NCBI RefSeq assembly: GCF_903915725.1
Contig: NZ_CAIWTY010000087.1
Location: forward strand, 62,001 to 126,000
Reading direction: 5' to 3'
Length of the DNA stretch: 64,000 nt
Source: an uncultured Rhodopila sp.
GTDB lineage: Bacteria; Pseudomonadota; Alphaproteobacteria; Acetobacterales; Acetobacteraceae
Positions 1-8,747 of the stretch are shown piece after piece. The translations under genes and the position numbers were made by a program. The notes beneath the pieces are model-generated. The model saw only the letters and a program-made list of their open reading frames with translations, had not been told where the DNA came from and did not search any database. Numbering within the stretch: position 1 is the stretch's first letter; every line of letters starts with the position of its first letter.

Positions 1-432
1 GCGCGGCAGCACGACGCGGCGAATGTCGAACCGGTCGCGGTAGTACGCAATCGACAGTTCATTCGAAGCGGAGGCCTGCACCGACAAATGGCGCCGCAGC
101 TCCGGATGCTTCGTCGCGGCATAGTCCAGCACGCCGATATCGGCCAGAATCACCGCATCGACGTTCGCCCGAGCGGCGTTGTCGATCGCGTCATGCCACG
201 GCCTGGCGTCTCCTGCGCGCGGGAAGGTGTTGACCGCGGCCAGCACCTTGCGGCCGAAGCGGTGCGCGTAGGCGACGCCCTCGGCCATCTCGTCCGGGTC
301 GAAATTCAGGCCGGGGTAATTCCGGGCGTTGGTGCAATCGCGGAAGCCGCAATAGACCGTATCGGCGCCGGCATCGACCGCGGCGCGCAACGCCGCCGGG
401 GTGCCGGCGGGGCAAACCAGTTCGAGGCTCAT
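1..432 (-). CDS. ubiU: UbiU, peptidase U32-family protein of O2-independent ubiquinone synthesis (N-terminal part)
   Basis: Only the first 144 codons are inside the window; the gene runs off the left edge. The start is MSLELVCPAGTP, followed by DAGADTVYCGF and TNARNYPGLNF, the typical opening of the YhbU/UbiU branch of the peptidase U32 family. In known systems UbiU and UbiV are Fe-S proteins that hydroxylate the ubiquinone ring without O2, with UbiT as lipid-binding partner. The four cluster cysteines of UbiU lie beyond the visible part. The ATG overlaps the ubiT stop codon by 4 bp (ATGA), so the two genes are translationally coupled. An FNR-type box upstream of ubiT should control both. The ubiT neighbour makes UbiU much more likely than a collagenase-like U32 protease. 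Confidence 0.85.
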   Translation of the reverse strand, partial: MSLELVCPAGTPAALRAAVDAGADTVYCGFRDCTNARNYPGLNFDPDEMAEGVAYAHRFGRKVLAAVNTFPRAGDARPWHDAIDNAARANVDAVILADIGVLDYAATKHPELRRHLSVQASASNELSIAYYRDRFDIRRVVLPR

Positions 433-1100
433 GGGGCTCCTGTCGCGGCGCTATCGGCCCGCGTCTGTCTGACATCAAGTTTGGCGAGTCGGGTCTTCAG
501 CGCCTTGACTTCGGCGCGCAGCGCGTCGGTTTCGGCGCTGAGGTCGCGCGCGGGAGCGTCGGCTTCATGCAGCCGCGCATGGATCGCCGCAATCCGGGCG
601 CGTGCGCGGCTGATGGCGGTATCCACCCGCAGCGCGATGCGCCGCGCCGGCCGCTCCAGCGGGCCGAATATCGCGGCGATTTCGTCGCTGATGAGGATCT
701 CCTCGCGATCCAGCGTGTTGCGCACGGCGACGATCACGGCGGTGGAGCCGGTGATCTCGATCTCGCGGCTGAAGAACATCGCGTCGCCGTCGATGCGGCC
801 TTCCAGAAGGTCGATCAGCGCCATCAGGTTGCCGCGGATCTCCGCATCGGGCGCGGCGCCGGCGCCGGTTTCGCGCAGCACGCGGACGTCCATCTTGCCG
901 CCGCCGAATTCGATCGCGAAGCGGTGCGGCAGGTCGCTCGGGAAGACATGCACCACGGCGGGGTCGAGCCGGGCGAAATTAGCCACCAGGCGCGGGTGCC
1001 GGCGGCGCATTGCTCTGTTCAGTAATACGGTCAGGCGCGCCAGGACCGGGCTTGGGATCAGCGACAAGGTCGCGGCGGCGAGCGGGCGGGATCGTTGCAT
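429..1100 (-). CDS. ubiT: UbiT, SCP2-domain ubiquinone biosynthesis accessory protein
   Basis: This 223-residue protein carries an SCP2 sterol-carrier-like lipid-binding domain at about residues 35-145, including the stretch GDAMFFSREIEITGST near 105-120. A charged helical tail at about 185-215 looks like a short coiled coil. The family (E. coli YhbT/UbiT) binds isoprenoid lipids and is required for anaerobic ubiquinone synthesis together with UbiU and UbiV. The gene is directly upstream of ubiU with a 4-bp overlap. The ATG at 1100 lies 56 bp downstream of a perfect FNR-type palindrome, which fits induction at low oxygen. ubiV is not visible and may follow ubiU outside the window. Confidence 0.85.
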   Translation of the reverse strand: MQRSRPLAAATLSLIPSPVLARLTVLLNRAMRRRHPRLVANFARLDPAVVHVFPSDLPHRFAIEFGGGKMDVRVLRETGAGAAPDAEIRGNLMALIDLLEGRIDGDAMFFSREIEITGSTAVIVAVRNTLDREEILISDEIAAIFGPLERPARRIALRVDTAISRARARIAAIHARLHEADAPARDLSAETDALRAEVKALKTRLAKLDVRQTRADSAATGAP

Positions 1101-1156
1101 GAAGTACGGGTCCAGATTCAGTCATCTGTATGGTGGGCTTTGCGGCCCCCGCGACA

Positions 1157-1170
1157 TTGATCTGAATCAA
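1157..1170. promoter_or_regulatory. FNR/Anr/FixK-type operator upstream of ubiTU
   Basis: The sequence is TTGAT-CTGA-ATCAA, an exact match to the consensus half-sites bound by FNR/Anr/FixK-class regulators. Its edge is 56 bp from the ubiT start codon, a distance that suits activation. Known biology: E. coli ubiUV are activated by FNR. The site predicts that oxygen-independent ubiquinone synthesis is switched on at low oxygen in this organism. Confidence 0.75.
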
Positions 1171-1260
1171 TCGCCTGCGACGGAACAGCTCCAACGCAAC
1201 AATCGAAAATCATGGAAATCGCAACGAAAACCCGGAAACCCGGGTCTTTCTCTACCGATA

Positions 1261-4113
1261 TCATCGCCCCGCCAAAAGCGCCTCGATCCGGTCAACCAGG
1301 TCGTTGGTGCCGATGGGCTTGTGCGCCAGCGAATAGGCGCCGGCGATCGCCGCACCCATCGCCAGCGCCGCCTCGTCGCCGACATAACCGGTCAGCAGCA
1401 CCGCCGGCAGGTCCGCACGCACCGTCTGCGCCGCCCGGATCAGGGCAATGCCGTTCATCCCCGGCATCGACAGGTCCGTAACCAGCACATCCACAGCGTC
1501 TCCGGCGGCGAGCAGCGCAAGCGCCTCCTCGCCACCCGCGGCGGTCAGCACGCCATAGCCCCGATCCTCCAGATTCTGCGCCAGCAATTCGCGCAGCGCC
1601 TCCTCATCGTCCACCAGCAAAACCCGCGCCGATGCCCTCGCGACGCTGGTCCCGCAAGCCGCGAGCTCAACCTCATCGCCGGCCGCAACCGCTTGGCTGC
1701 CGCTTCCGGCATCATGCGCCGGCAGCCACAGCCTGACGGTGGTGCCCGCGCACGGGCTGCTCTCGACGGTCAGTGCGCCGCCGGATTGCTCGGCGAAACC
1801 GCGCGCCATCGGCAGCCCAAGCCCGGTGCCGACGCCCGCGGGCTTGGTCGTGAAGAACGGTTCGTAAGCGCGGGCAAGCGTCTTGGCGTCCATGCCCATG
1901 CCGGTATCCGCGACTTCGATCCTCACATAACGCCCTGCGCACAAACCGACTCCGTCGGCTGGCACGTCCTCGGCCGCGGCCGATAGCGTCAGCCGCCCGC
2001 CCTCGGGCATGGCGTCGCGGGCGTTCGTGGCGAGATTGACCAGGACCGTCTCAAGCTGCGGCTTGTCGACGAACAGTCGCGGCAGGTCGTCGGCCACGCC
2101 GATACGCACCTCGATGCCGGCGCCCAGGGTATGGACGAAGATCTCCTTCAGGCTGCCGAGCACCGCTGCCACATCCAGCGTCTCGCCACGCAGGTTCCCC
2201 CGCCGCCCGAAGGCGAGCAGCCGCCGCGTGATGGCGCCGCCGCGTTCGGCCGCCTCCATCGCCAGCCCCGCCAGGCGGGCAACCCCCGGTTCGTCCCCCG
2301 GTCGGCGCTCGATCAGCGTGGCCGCCCCTTTAACCATCTGCAGCACGTTGTTGAAGTCGTGCGCGATGCCGCCGGCAAGCTGGCCCAGCGCCTCCACCCG
2401 CTCGGCATGGGTGGCCCGCTCCTGCGCCGCCTCCCGGGCCTCGGTCTCGCTGCGCAACCGCGCCAGCAGATCGTCATTCTCCCGCAGCCGCGCCTCAAGG
2501 TCTGCGGTCAATTGGCGCAGCGCCAGCTCCGTCTGAACGCGGCCGGTGACGATTTCGGAGAACAGCACCGCGCCGCCGATGCTGCCGTCGGCGCGGCGCC
2601 ATGGCGCCATCTCCCAATGCACGTACTCGGTGTGCCCGTTGACATGGGGGACCGGGTCTTCCGCGGCCGACAGCGTCTCGCCGGACAGCACGCGGCGGTA
2701 AATCTCGCGCCGCTGTTCGGCGAGACCCGGGAAAAGCTCATAATGGCTGCGGCCGATAAGCGACTCCGGCCGACCGTCGCCGACGCGGTGGTCGAGCGCG
2801 AAGCGGCGGCTTGCGGCCAGGTAGCGCATTTCCGTGTCGAACATGGCGATGGAGGCGGGTGTGCGGTCGATGAACAGCCGCAGCATCGCATCGCTCTCGG
2901 CCTTTGCGGCGGCAAGTTCGCGCTCCGCCGTCACGTCGCGGAGAAACACCGTCAACCCGTCCGGCGACGGATAGGCATGCGCGTCAAAATGCGCCCGCGA
3001 CGCAGCGAAGCAATCGTCCGCCCGCGTCGGCATCCCATCCGCCATCGCCGCGCGGCAGGCCATGCCGATGAGGCTGTCCTCCAGCCCGGGGAACACCTCC
3101 CAGATGATCTGCCCCATCAGCCCGCGCCCCTGTTCGAGCCGGGCGCTGGCGCGCTCGTTGAGGTAGGTAAACCGCCATTCCCGATCCAGGACGATAACGC
3201 TGTCCGTGGTGCTCTCGAGCGCGATGTGCAGGGCGCGGGCGTGCAGCGCGCGCTCCTCCAGGATCGCCTGCTGGTGGCGGCTTTCGGCCAGGGCCTTGTG
3301 CAGGGCCTTGTTGGCCGTCCGGTCGCGGACCGTGGCGATCGTCAGCACCTCGCCGTCGATCTCGATCGGACTGATATTGACGTCGACGACGAATTCCTCA
3401 CCGTCGCCCCGCACCGCGAACAGGTCCAGCCCCGCCCCGACCTCGCGCGGCCGCGGATTGTGGCCGTAGGACGTCATTTGCGCCATGTGGTTATCCCGCA
3501 GCCGTCCCGGCAACAGGCTATCGACGTGAGCCCCGATGAGTTCGCCGCGGGGGACGCGGAACAAATCGACCATCCGCTGGTTGACGTTCGCGATGCGGCC
3601 CCGCCGATCGGCCAGCAGGATGGCGTCCGGGTAGGCTTCGAACATGGCGGCGAAGGTTCGGGTGTGGTGCCTGGCCCGGTCGATCGCCTTACGCATCGCC
3701 CCGGCAATGAACACCACCGCACTCGCCGTTGCCGCAAACAGCAGCAGCACCGAAGTCTGCCGGACACCTTCCAGCCGCAGCGAGAACACGTCCGGCAGCA
3801 CGAACAGCCAGGCGCACAGCGTCGCCATGGCGATCGAGAAAAACCCGGCCGATGTGCCGCAAAACAGTGTTGTCGCAATCACCGCCGGAAACAGCGAAAG
3901 GAACTGGGCGCCGGGGACGGCGGAACCGAACGCCACCTGGATCGCCGTCGCCGCTGCAACCAGCATCGCCGCGAGTAGATAAGCGTTGAACGTGCCAGGC
4001 TGGAAGTGCCGGGGGCTGAAGTACAGCCGGCTGAAGTCGCGGTGACTGATCCTGCCCGTGACCACCGGGTTGGCGTCAAGACTGTTCAACATTCGGTTTG
4101 CCGCGTCGCCCAT
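1261..4113 (-). CDS. Membrane-anchored PAS hybrid histidine kinase with C-terminal receiver
   Basis: A 950-residue sensor kinase. Residues about 42-140 hold four hydrophobic segments resembling the DUF4118 sensor-kinase membrane domain. Three PAS domains follow at about 150-270, 290-400 and 408-530, then a coiled linker. The dimerisation/phosphoacceptor region has the H-box GGIAHDFNN with His585. The HATPase_c domain has N-box NLATNARDAMPEGG, then GMGMD and GTGLGLPMARGF. A receiver domain at about 830-945 has VLLVDDEE, the predicted phospho-acceptor Asp880 in VTDLSMPGMNG, and a KPIG lysine. The HDFNN-type H-box followed by a receiver is common in hybrid kinases of alphaproteobacteria. No response regulator or DNA-binding partner is adjacent, so the output is unknown. 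It ends about 90 bp before the FNR box and is not obviously part of the ubi operon. Confidence 0.9.
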   Translation of the reverse strand: MGDAANRMLNSLDANPVVTGRISHRDFSRLYFSPRHFQPGTFNAYLLAAMLVAAATAIQVAFGSAVPGAQFLSLFPAVIATTLFCGTSAGFFSIAMATLCAWLFVLPDVFSLRLEGVRQTSVLLLFAATASAVVFIAGAMRKAIDRARHHTRTFAAMFEAYPDAILLADRRGRIANVNQRMVDLFRVPRGELIGAHVDSLLPGRLRDNHMAQMTSYGHNPRPREVGAGLDLFAVRGDGEEFVVDVNISPIEIDGEVLTIATVRDRTANKALHKALAESRHQQAILEERALHARALHIALESTTDSVIVLDREWRFTYLNERASARLEQGRGLMGQIIWEVFPGLEDSLIGMACRAAMADGMPTRADDCFAASRAHFDAHAYPSPDGLTVFLRDVTAERELAAAKAESDAMLRLFIDRTPASIAMFDTEMRYLAASRRFALDHRVGDGRPESLIGRSHYELFPGLAEQRREIYRRVLSGETLSAAEDPVPHVNGHTEYVHWEMAPWRRADGSIGGAVLFSEIVTGRVQTELALRQLTADLEARLRENDDLLARLRSETEAREAAQERATHAERVEALGQLAGGIAHDFNNVLQMVKGAATLIERRPGDEPGVARLAGLAMEAAERGGAITRRLLAFGRRGNLRGETLDVAAVLGSLKEIFVHTLGAGIEVRIGVADDLPRLFVDKPQLETVLVNLATNARDAMPEGGRLTLSAAAEDVPADGVGLCAGRYVRIEVADTGMGMDAKTLARAYEPFFTTKPAGVGTGLGLPMARGFAEQSGGALTVESSPCAGTTVRLWLPAHDAGSGSQAVAAGDEVELAACGTSVARASARVLLVDDEEALRELLAQNLEDRGYGVLTAAGGEEALALLAAGDAVDVLVTDLSMPGMNGIALIRAAQTVRADLPAVLLTGYVGDEAALAMGAAIAGAYSLAHKPIGTNDLVDRIEALLAGR

Positions 4114-4188
4114 CGCCGCTGTCGCTTTCCGCGATAAATGTATACTTCTTTAGGAGCGATCCGCTTGTGGCATTAATTTGGATCGAAA

Positions 4189-4815
4189 TCAACGTTTTTG
4201 CGTACATCTAACCGATATGCCGGAATCAGTATTGACTAACCCCCGGCTGAACCGGTTCAGCACCCGCAGCGTGTGGTTGCGCGACAAGCCGGTCCGCACA
4301 ACGACATCGGCTCGCCGACGCTTCTCCCGGTCCGGCATCTGCCGGGCTATGACCGCTTCGATGTCCTGGCGGCTCATGTGCCGGCGCAGACCGACACGAT
4401 AGATCTGTACCGGCAGCGGTGCCGACACGACAACCACCGTATCAACCCGAAGATGGCCGCCAGTTTCGAACAGCAGCGGAATATCGAGCACCACGGCGCG
4501 CTTCCCGGCGCGGCGGGCACGGGCGACGAAGGCGCGCTCCTCGGCTTCGACCATCGGATGCAGGATGTGCTCGAGCCGGGTCAGCGCCTCCGGCTTGCCC
4601 AGCACCGCCTGCCGCAGCGCCGGGCGGTCCACCGCGCCGTCGCGGATCGTCCCCGGGAACGCCGCCTCGATCGCGCCGATGGCCCGGCCGCCCTTTGCCT
4701 GCAGGCGATGGACCGCGGCATCGGCGTCGAACACGGGAATGTGCGCACGGCGAAACGCGGCGGCGGCGGTGGACTTGCCCATTCCCATGCCGCCGGTCAG
4801 GCCGATGATCCTCAC
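4189..4815 (-). CDS. coaE: Dephospho-CoA kinase
   Basis: This 208-residue P-loop kinase phosphorylates the 3'-hydroxyl of dephospho-CoA, the last step of coenzyme A synthesis. It starts MRIIGLTGGMGMGKST with the Walker A motif at residues 8-16. The typical CoaE elements FDADAAVH and VVLDIPLLFETG follow. The start overlaps the aroE stop by 4 bp, giving the alphaproteobacterial order aroE-coaE with translational coupling. The last roughly 25 residues beyond the core are basic and less conserved. Confidence 0.92.
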   Translation of the reverse strand: MRIIGLTGGMGMGKSTAAAAFRRAHIPVFDADAAVHRLQAKGGRAIGAIEAAFPGTIRDGAVDRPALRQAVLGKPEALTRLEHILHPMVEAEERAFVARARRAGKRAVVLDIPLLFETGGHLRVDTVVVVSAPLPVQIYRVGLRRHMSRQDIEAVIARQMPDREKRRRADVVVRTGLSRNHTLRVLNRFSRGLVNTDSGISVRCTQKR

Positions 4816-5651
4816 GCCGGCAGCAGGTCCGCCGCCACGAACCGGCGCAGCGCCTCATCCACCGCCGGGTCGCCGCCGAACCACGCCCGGAACCCGGGCA
4901 CCGCCTGGTACAACAGCATCCCGAGGCCATCGACGCAGCGCAGCCCGCGCGCCCGGGCGGCGGCGAGCAGCGGGGTTTCCAGCGGCACATAGACGATGTC
5001 CGCGACCGTCAGCCCCGGCGGCGCGCGGTCGAGATCGATCTCCAGCGGCGGGTTGCCCGCCATCCCGAGCGAGGTCGTGTGCACCAGCAGCGCATGGCCG
5101 GGCAGCGCGGCGCTGCGGTGTTCCCAGTCGATAACCTGCAACCCCGGCAGGTCCCGGGCCAGCGCATCGGCATGCGCGCGCGTCCGGTTGGCGAGCGTGA
5201 CCGTGACGCCAAGCCCCAGCAGCGCCGCGCCGATAGCCCGCGCCGCGCCCCCGGCCCCCAGAATCAGCGCAGGTCCGGAAGCGGGATCCACCCCGTTGGC
5301 GCGGAGGTTTTCCAGGAACCCCCAGCAGTCGGTGTTGCTGCCGATGATGCGGCCGTCCTGAAAGACCAGCGTGTTGACCGCTCCGGCGCGGTGCGCAGTT
5401 TCGTCCACGGTATCGCAGACCGCGAACGCCGCCACCTTGTGCGGGATGGTGCAGTTGACCCCGGCGAACCCGGCCCGCACCAGGCCGCGTATCGCCTCCG
5501 GAAAGTGCCCCGGTTCAATCGGCAATGGCACATAGGCGCCGTCGATGCCGTAGCGGTCGAGCCAGAACCCGTGCAGCCGGGGCGAGCGGGAATGGCCGAC
5601 GGGCCAGCCGGTGATGCCCGCGAGCCGGGCCTTGCCAGTCAGTATGGTCAT
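4812..5651 (-). CDS. aroE: Shikimate dehydrogenase
   Basis: This 279-residue enzyme reduces 3-dehydroshikimate to shikimate with NADPH in aromatic amino acid synthesis. The N-terminus holds the substrate-site serines (GHSRSPRLHGFW), then NCTIPHK with the catalytic lysine. The NADPH Rossmann motif is GAGGAARAIG near residues 131-140, followed by ANRTRAHA. The C-terminal DGLGMLLYQAV is also typical. The coding region touches the lyase gene upstream (stop and start share base 5651) and overlaps coaE by 4 bp, so the three genes probably form one transcript. Confidence 0.93.
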   Translation of the reverse strand: MTILTGKARLAGITGWPVGHSRSPRLHGFWLDRYGIDGAYVPLPIEPGHFPEAIRGLVRAGFAGVNCTIPHKVAAFAVCDTVDETAHRAGAVNTLVFQDGRIIGSNTDCWGFLENLRANGVDPASGPALILGAGGAARAIGAALLGLGVTVTLANRTRAHADALARDLPGLQVIDWEHRSAALPGHALLVHTTSLGMAGNPPLEIDLDRAPPGLTVADIVYVPLETPLLAAARARGLRCVDGLGMLLYQAVPGFRAWFGGDPAVDEALRRFVAADLLPA

Positions 5652-6508
5652 CAGTTCAGAAACTTTTCCGTCCAGGTCCTGTAGTCGCCGTTGCGGGTAA
5701 CACGCGCCATCAGTTCGGGCGAGGCGATTCCGGTCAGTGCTGAGGGTTTCGTCCCGTCGCGCAGCGCCTTCAGCGTGTCGTACGTCGCCTTCACAGCGGC
5801 GGCGAACGGCTGGTGGCCCTGCAGCGCCACCCGCACGCCGCGGCTGGCCAGATACGCCGTGTCCAGCAAATCGGCCGGGACGCCCCCGAGCATCAGCGGT
5901 ATGGTTATCTCGGCCGCGATGGCGTCGAGTTCGGTCCGGGTCAGGCCGCCGGCGATGAACAGCGCGTCCACGCCGGTTTGTTCGTATGCCTTCAGGCGCC
6001 TGATCCCGTCGGCGAGGCCGGTGATCGACGGCGCGCTGGTGCGGCCGATAATGAACAGGGCGGGGTCCTCGCGCGCGGCCAGGGCGGCGCGCATCTTGCC
6101 GACGCCTTCCTCAAGCGAGAGCACGCCCGACTTTGTCTCGCCGAACGCGCGGGGCAGCAGCGTGTCCTCGATCATCAGCGCGGCGACGCCGGCGGTCTCC
6201 AGTTCCTGCACCGTGCGCATGACGTTTAGCGCGTTGCCGTAGCCATGGTCCGCGTCCACCATCAGCGGCAGCTTGCCGGCGCGGTTGATCCGGTAGGCCT
6301 GGGCGGCGAATTCGGTCAGCGTGAGGACGATCAGGTCGGGCGCGCCGAGCACGGTGAAGGACGCGATCGACCCGGCGAACATGCCGATTTCGAAGCCGAG
6401 TTCCTCGGCGATGCGCGCGGAAATGGCGTCGTAAACGGAGCCGGGGTGGATGCAGGCTTCACCGGCAATGGTCTCGCGGTACCGCTCGCGGCGATCGGTC
6501 CAGTGCAT
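5651..6508 (-). CDS. Isocitrate lyase/PEP mutase superfamily protein, probable oxaloacetate decarboxylase
   Basis: I place the start at the ATG at 6508 (MHWTDRR, 285 residues) because a GGGGGG Shine-Dalgarno-like tract precedes it. An upstream in-frame ATG at 6730 would add 74 poorly conserved residues that cross the divergent ccdA locus. The protein has the superfamily elements GSVYDAISARIA, the metal-site DADHGYGNALNV and IEDTLLPRAFG. From memory it matches the PA4872-type oxaloacetate decarboxylase branch more closely than 2-methylisocitrate lyase or PEP phosphonomutase, because the KKCGH lyase signature is absent. It probably decarboxylates oxaloacetate to pyruvate. It is head of an operon with aroE and coaE. 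Confidence 0.75.
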   Translation of the reverse strand: MHWTDRRERYRETIAGEACIHPGSVYDAISARIAEELGFEIGMFAGSIASFTVLGAPDLIVLTLTEFAAQAYRINRAGKLPLMVDADHGYGNALNVMRTVQELETAGVAALMIEDTLLPRAFGETKSGVLSLEEGVGKMRAALAAREDPALFIIGRTSAPSITGLADGIRRLKAYEQTGVDALFIAGGLTRTELDAIAAEITIPLMLGGVPADLLDTAYLASRGVRVALQGHQPFAAAVKATYDTLKALRDGTKPSALTGIASPELMARVTRNGDYRTWTEKFLN

Positions 6509-6597
6509 GGTGTCCCCCCGGTTGGTCGGGCTGCATTGTACGGTGCGTGGGGAGGATGGGGAAGGGAGGCGAGGCGCGTTCCGGATGGGCGCCGATC

Positions 6598-6626
6598 TTG
6601 ATTTACGCAAGCTATGCGCATAAATC
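6598..6626 (+). promoter_or_regulatory. Candidate sigma70 promoter of the ccdA-like gene
   Basis: TTGATT at 6598-6603 and TAAATC at 6621-6626 are separated by 17 bp. A perfect palindrome TATGCGCATA at 6613-6622 overlaps the -10 element, as expected for an autoregulated toxin-antitoxin promoter. Confidence 0.45.
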
Positions 6627-6629
6627 GGT

Positions 6630-6644
6630 TCAGGTTGAACCTGA
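6630..6644. promoter_or_regulatory. Palindromic candidate operator before the ccdA-like gene
   Basis: TCAGGTT-G-AACCTGA is a perfect 15-bp inverted repeat ending 3 bp before the first ATG of the antitoxin. Together with the palindrome at 6613-6622 it is a likely CcdA-type ribbon-helix-helix operator that also covers the ribosome-binding region. Confidence 0.45.
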
Positions 6645-6647
6645 GAG

Positions 6648-6923
6648 ATGACGATGCATCGCAATGTCGAGGCGCCTGCCGGGTATGACCGCTCCGTGCG
6701 ACGGAAGGCGGTGAACCTCTCGCTCAACACGGATCTGGTTACTCGCGCGAAGGGGCTGACCCGAAATCTTTCCGGAACGGTGGAGTATTTGTTGACAGGT
6801 TTCGTTGAACAGGAGGAAGCGCGGCAGCGGGCCTCGGACGAACGTCTTGACGCGGTTATCTCCGCGTTGGACGCGTTCCACGAACAGCACGGGTTGCTGT
6901 CGGACGACTTCCCAAGTCTTTGA
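6648..6923 (+). CDS. ccdA: CcdA-family type II antitoxin
   Basis: This 91-residue protein has an N-terminal ribbon-helix-helix segment (RRKAVNLSLNTDLVTRAKGL, about residues 18-37). A helical C-terminal neutralising region ends HEQHGLLSDDFPSL, where HG..SD is a CcdA hallmark. A second ATG at 6654 has a better-placed GAGAG upstream and may be the true start. CcdA represses its own operon and neutralises the gyrase poison CcdB. The toxin that should follow directly is present only as its C-terminal half, so this is effectively an orphan antitoxin. It is divergent from the lyase gene. Confidence 0.8.
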   Translation: MTMHRNVEAPAGYDRSVRRKAVNLSLNTDLVTRAKGLTRNLSGTVEYLLTGFVEQEEARQRASDERLDAVISALDAFHEQHGLLSDDFPSL

Positions 6924-7089
6924 GGCGCCTCCGCCGCGCCTAACGGTACAGGGTCAGTCCGTTTATGCCGATCCGCTGAATATCGCCTCGGTGCCGGTGA
7001 GGCGTCTGATAGGGTTGCTGGAAGTCCTGGCTGAAGCCGATCAGGATCGGATCATCAGGGCAATCGACGAGATGATAAGCCGGGCTTAA
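6924..7089 (+). pseudogene. CcdB-like toxin remnant (C-terminal half)
   Basis: Directly after the ccdA stop, the +1 frame reads about 54 codons that resemble the second half of CcdB: LTVQGQSVYAD, then IASVPVRRLIG, then DRIIRAIDEMISRA. CcdB is normally about 100 residues and starts at the ccdA stop. Here the N-terminal beta-sheet half is missing. No start codon lies between the ccdA stop and this segment, so a CcdB-like product is not expected. Confidence 0.6.
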
Positions 7090-7181
7090 CTGCGGTGGGG
7101 TGCGGCGTTCATTGCTTGGGACTGCGCTGGTTAGACGGCCGATGATTTCCGGCTCGTGGCGTTCTGCGTCGCGGCCGGGCG

Positions 7182-7210
7182 TTGAAACTCGGTCCATCCT
7201 GTGCTATCTG
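7182..7210 (+). promoter_or_regulatory. Candidate sigma70 promoter of vapBC
   Basis: TTGAAA at 7182-7187 and TATCTG at 7205-7210 are separated by exactly 17 bp. They lie immediately upstream of the duplicated operator-like repeats that run to the antitoxin start codon. Confidence 0.5.
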
Positions 7211-7211
7211 G

Positions 7212-7507
<296 letters not shown>

Positions 7508-7508
<1 letters not shown>

Positions 7509-7924
7509 TGCTTTGCGTTCTGGATTGCTCGGCGGCCCTGGCATGGGTTCTCCCGGGGGAGGCAACCGACGCAACCAACACGTTGCTCACCAATGTCGCC
7601 GAGGCCAGTGCCGTCGTGCCCGGCCTTTGGCCGTTGGAAGTCGCCAATGTCCTCCGCGTCGCGAAACGTCGCGGACGCATCAGCCTGGCAAATCGGACGC
7701 AGGCAATGGCGATGCTGGGGGACCTCCCGATCCAGATCGACGAGCGCAGGTCCGCGCTGGCATTCGGCCCCATATCCGCGCTGGCGGCGGCGTGGGATCT
7801 GACGGTTTACGACGCGTGCTACCTGGAATGGGCGCTTCGTCTCGGTTTGCCTTTGGCTTCTCTGGACAAGCGTCTGTCCGCGGCTGCAACGGGCGCCGGC
7901 GTGAAGCTGGTCCTCACGCCGTAG
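7508..7924 (+). CDS. vapC: PIN-domain ribonuclease toxin (VapC family)
   Basis: This 138-residue PIN-domain nuclease starts at a GTG that shares one base with the antitoxin stop. The acidic metal-binding residues are visible: Asp6 in LDCSAALAW, Glu44 in PLEVANVL, Asp102 in VYDACYLEWA and Asp120 in ASLDKRL. Spacing and length match intact VapC toxins, which cleave tRNA or rRNA. This is one of only two loci here whose effector gene looks complete. It is convergent with the PPC-domain gene and overlaps its 3' end by 11 bp. Confidence 0.87.
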
Positions 7925-8747
7925 CCTCCAGCACCAGGTCGAACGTAATGCAGACCGGGTTCTCGCCCCGCTCCAGCCATCCTTCGTGGACTTCGCCCTT
8001 CATATCCACCACCAGTAATTCCATCGCCGCCCGCCCATTCCGCACCCAGCCCTGACGCACCAGGACCTCCGTCGCATCGTCGTCGACCCGGCCGCCGTCG
8101 CTGAACCGGACGCCGATCAGACTGCCGAGGCTGCCGCGGAGGGTCGCCTCGGTGATTCCGTTGTCGCGGCAGATCGTCTCCACCGCCGTCAGGATGTCTT
8201 CGTTCGGCTTCACCCGTGCCAGAATCCCGTCGGCACCCGCGACCCGCGTCCCGAACGGCTGGAACAAGGTGAAATTCGTTTCTCCATCGGCTTCCGCCTG
8301 CAGCCGGATCGAGTCAAATCCCCGGGCGCGAGCCTCCGCCGGTTCGGCAATGATGGTTTCGTGCGGCAGGATGTGGCCGCCGCGGCGGCTGCCGTCGGGT
8401 TCGGTCCAGACGGCGTGGCAATGCACCGACGGCTTGCCATCCGCCCAGCCAAAGGTCGCGTTCGCCTGCTCGATCCGGCTGATCCACTCCGGCGCCCGCG
8501 GTGCCGAGAAATACGCGACATGATCGGCGCCGTCCGGCGGCCCCGGTATCACGTAGCGGAACGGGTTCACCGCCACGTCCCGGAGCACGACCGTCCCGGA
8601 CTGGAAGCCGGCCTCGACCAACGGCCCCGTCAGAGCCTCATTCAGCGTCGCCCCCGCCCGCAGCGGAAACCGCAACGACCGCAGGCCGCTGCGAAACCAG
8701 TCGATGCGGCGCGGATGCACCGGCCCCGGCTGAACCAGCGTGCGCAT
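7914..8747 (-). CDS. PPC/DUF296-domain protein
   Basis: A 277-residue protein with two probable PPC (plants and prokaryotes conserved, DUF296) repeats. The first, at about residues 20-150, has HCHAVWTEPDGSRRGGHILPHETI. The second, at about 160-275, has NEDILTAVETICRDNG, LRGSLGSLIG and KGEVHEGWLERGENPVCITFD. Bacterial members are uncharacterised and may bind metal or ligand; the plant AT-hook partner domain is absent. It follows the gamma-glutamyltransferase gene with a TGATG stop/start overlap, so the two are co-translated. The exact role is unknown. Confidence 0.75.
   Translation of the reverse strand: MRTLVQPGPVHPRRIDWFRSGLRSLRFPLRAGATLNEALTGPLVEAGFQSGTVVLRDVAVNPFRYVIPGPPDGADHVAYFSAPRAPEWISRIEQANATFGWADGKPSVHCHAVWTEPDGSRRGGHILPHETIIAEPAEARARGFDSIRLQAEADGETNFTLFQPFGTRVAGADGILARVKPNEDILTAVETICRDNGITEATLRGSLGSLIGVRFSDGGRVDDDATEVLVRQGWVRNGRAAMELLVVDMKGEVHEGWLERGENPVCITFDLVLEATA

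Noticed and set aside
88-1986. 632-codon plus-strand open frame
   Set aside because: It lies antisense to ubiT and the hybrid kinase and reads Arg/Ala/Gly-rich, a GC-driven shadow frame.
2131-3978. 615-codon plus-strand open frame
   Set aside because: It is antisense to the hybrid kinase, with no domain-like sequence.
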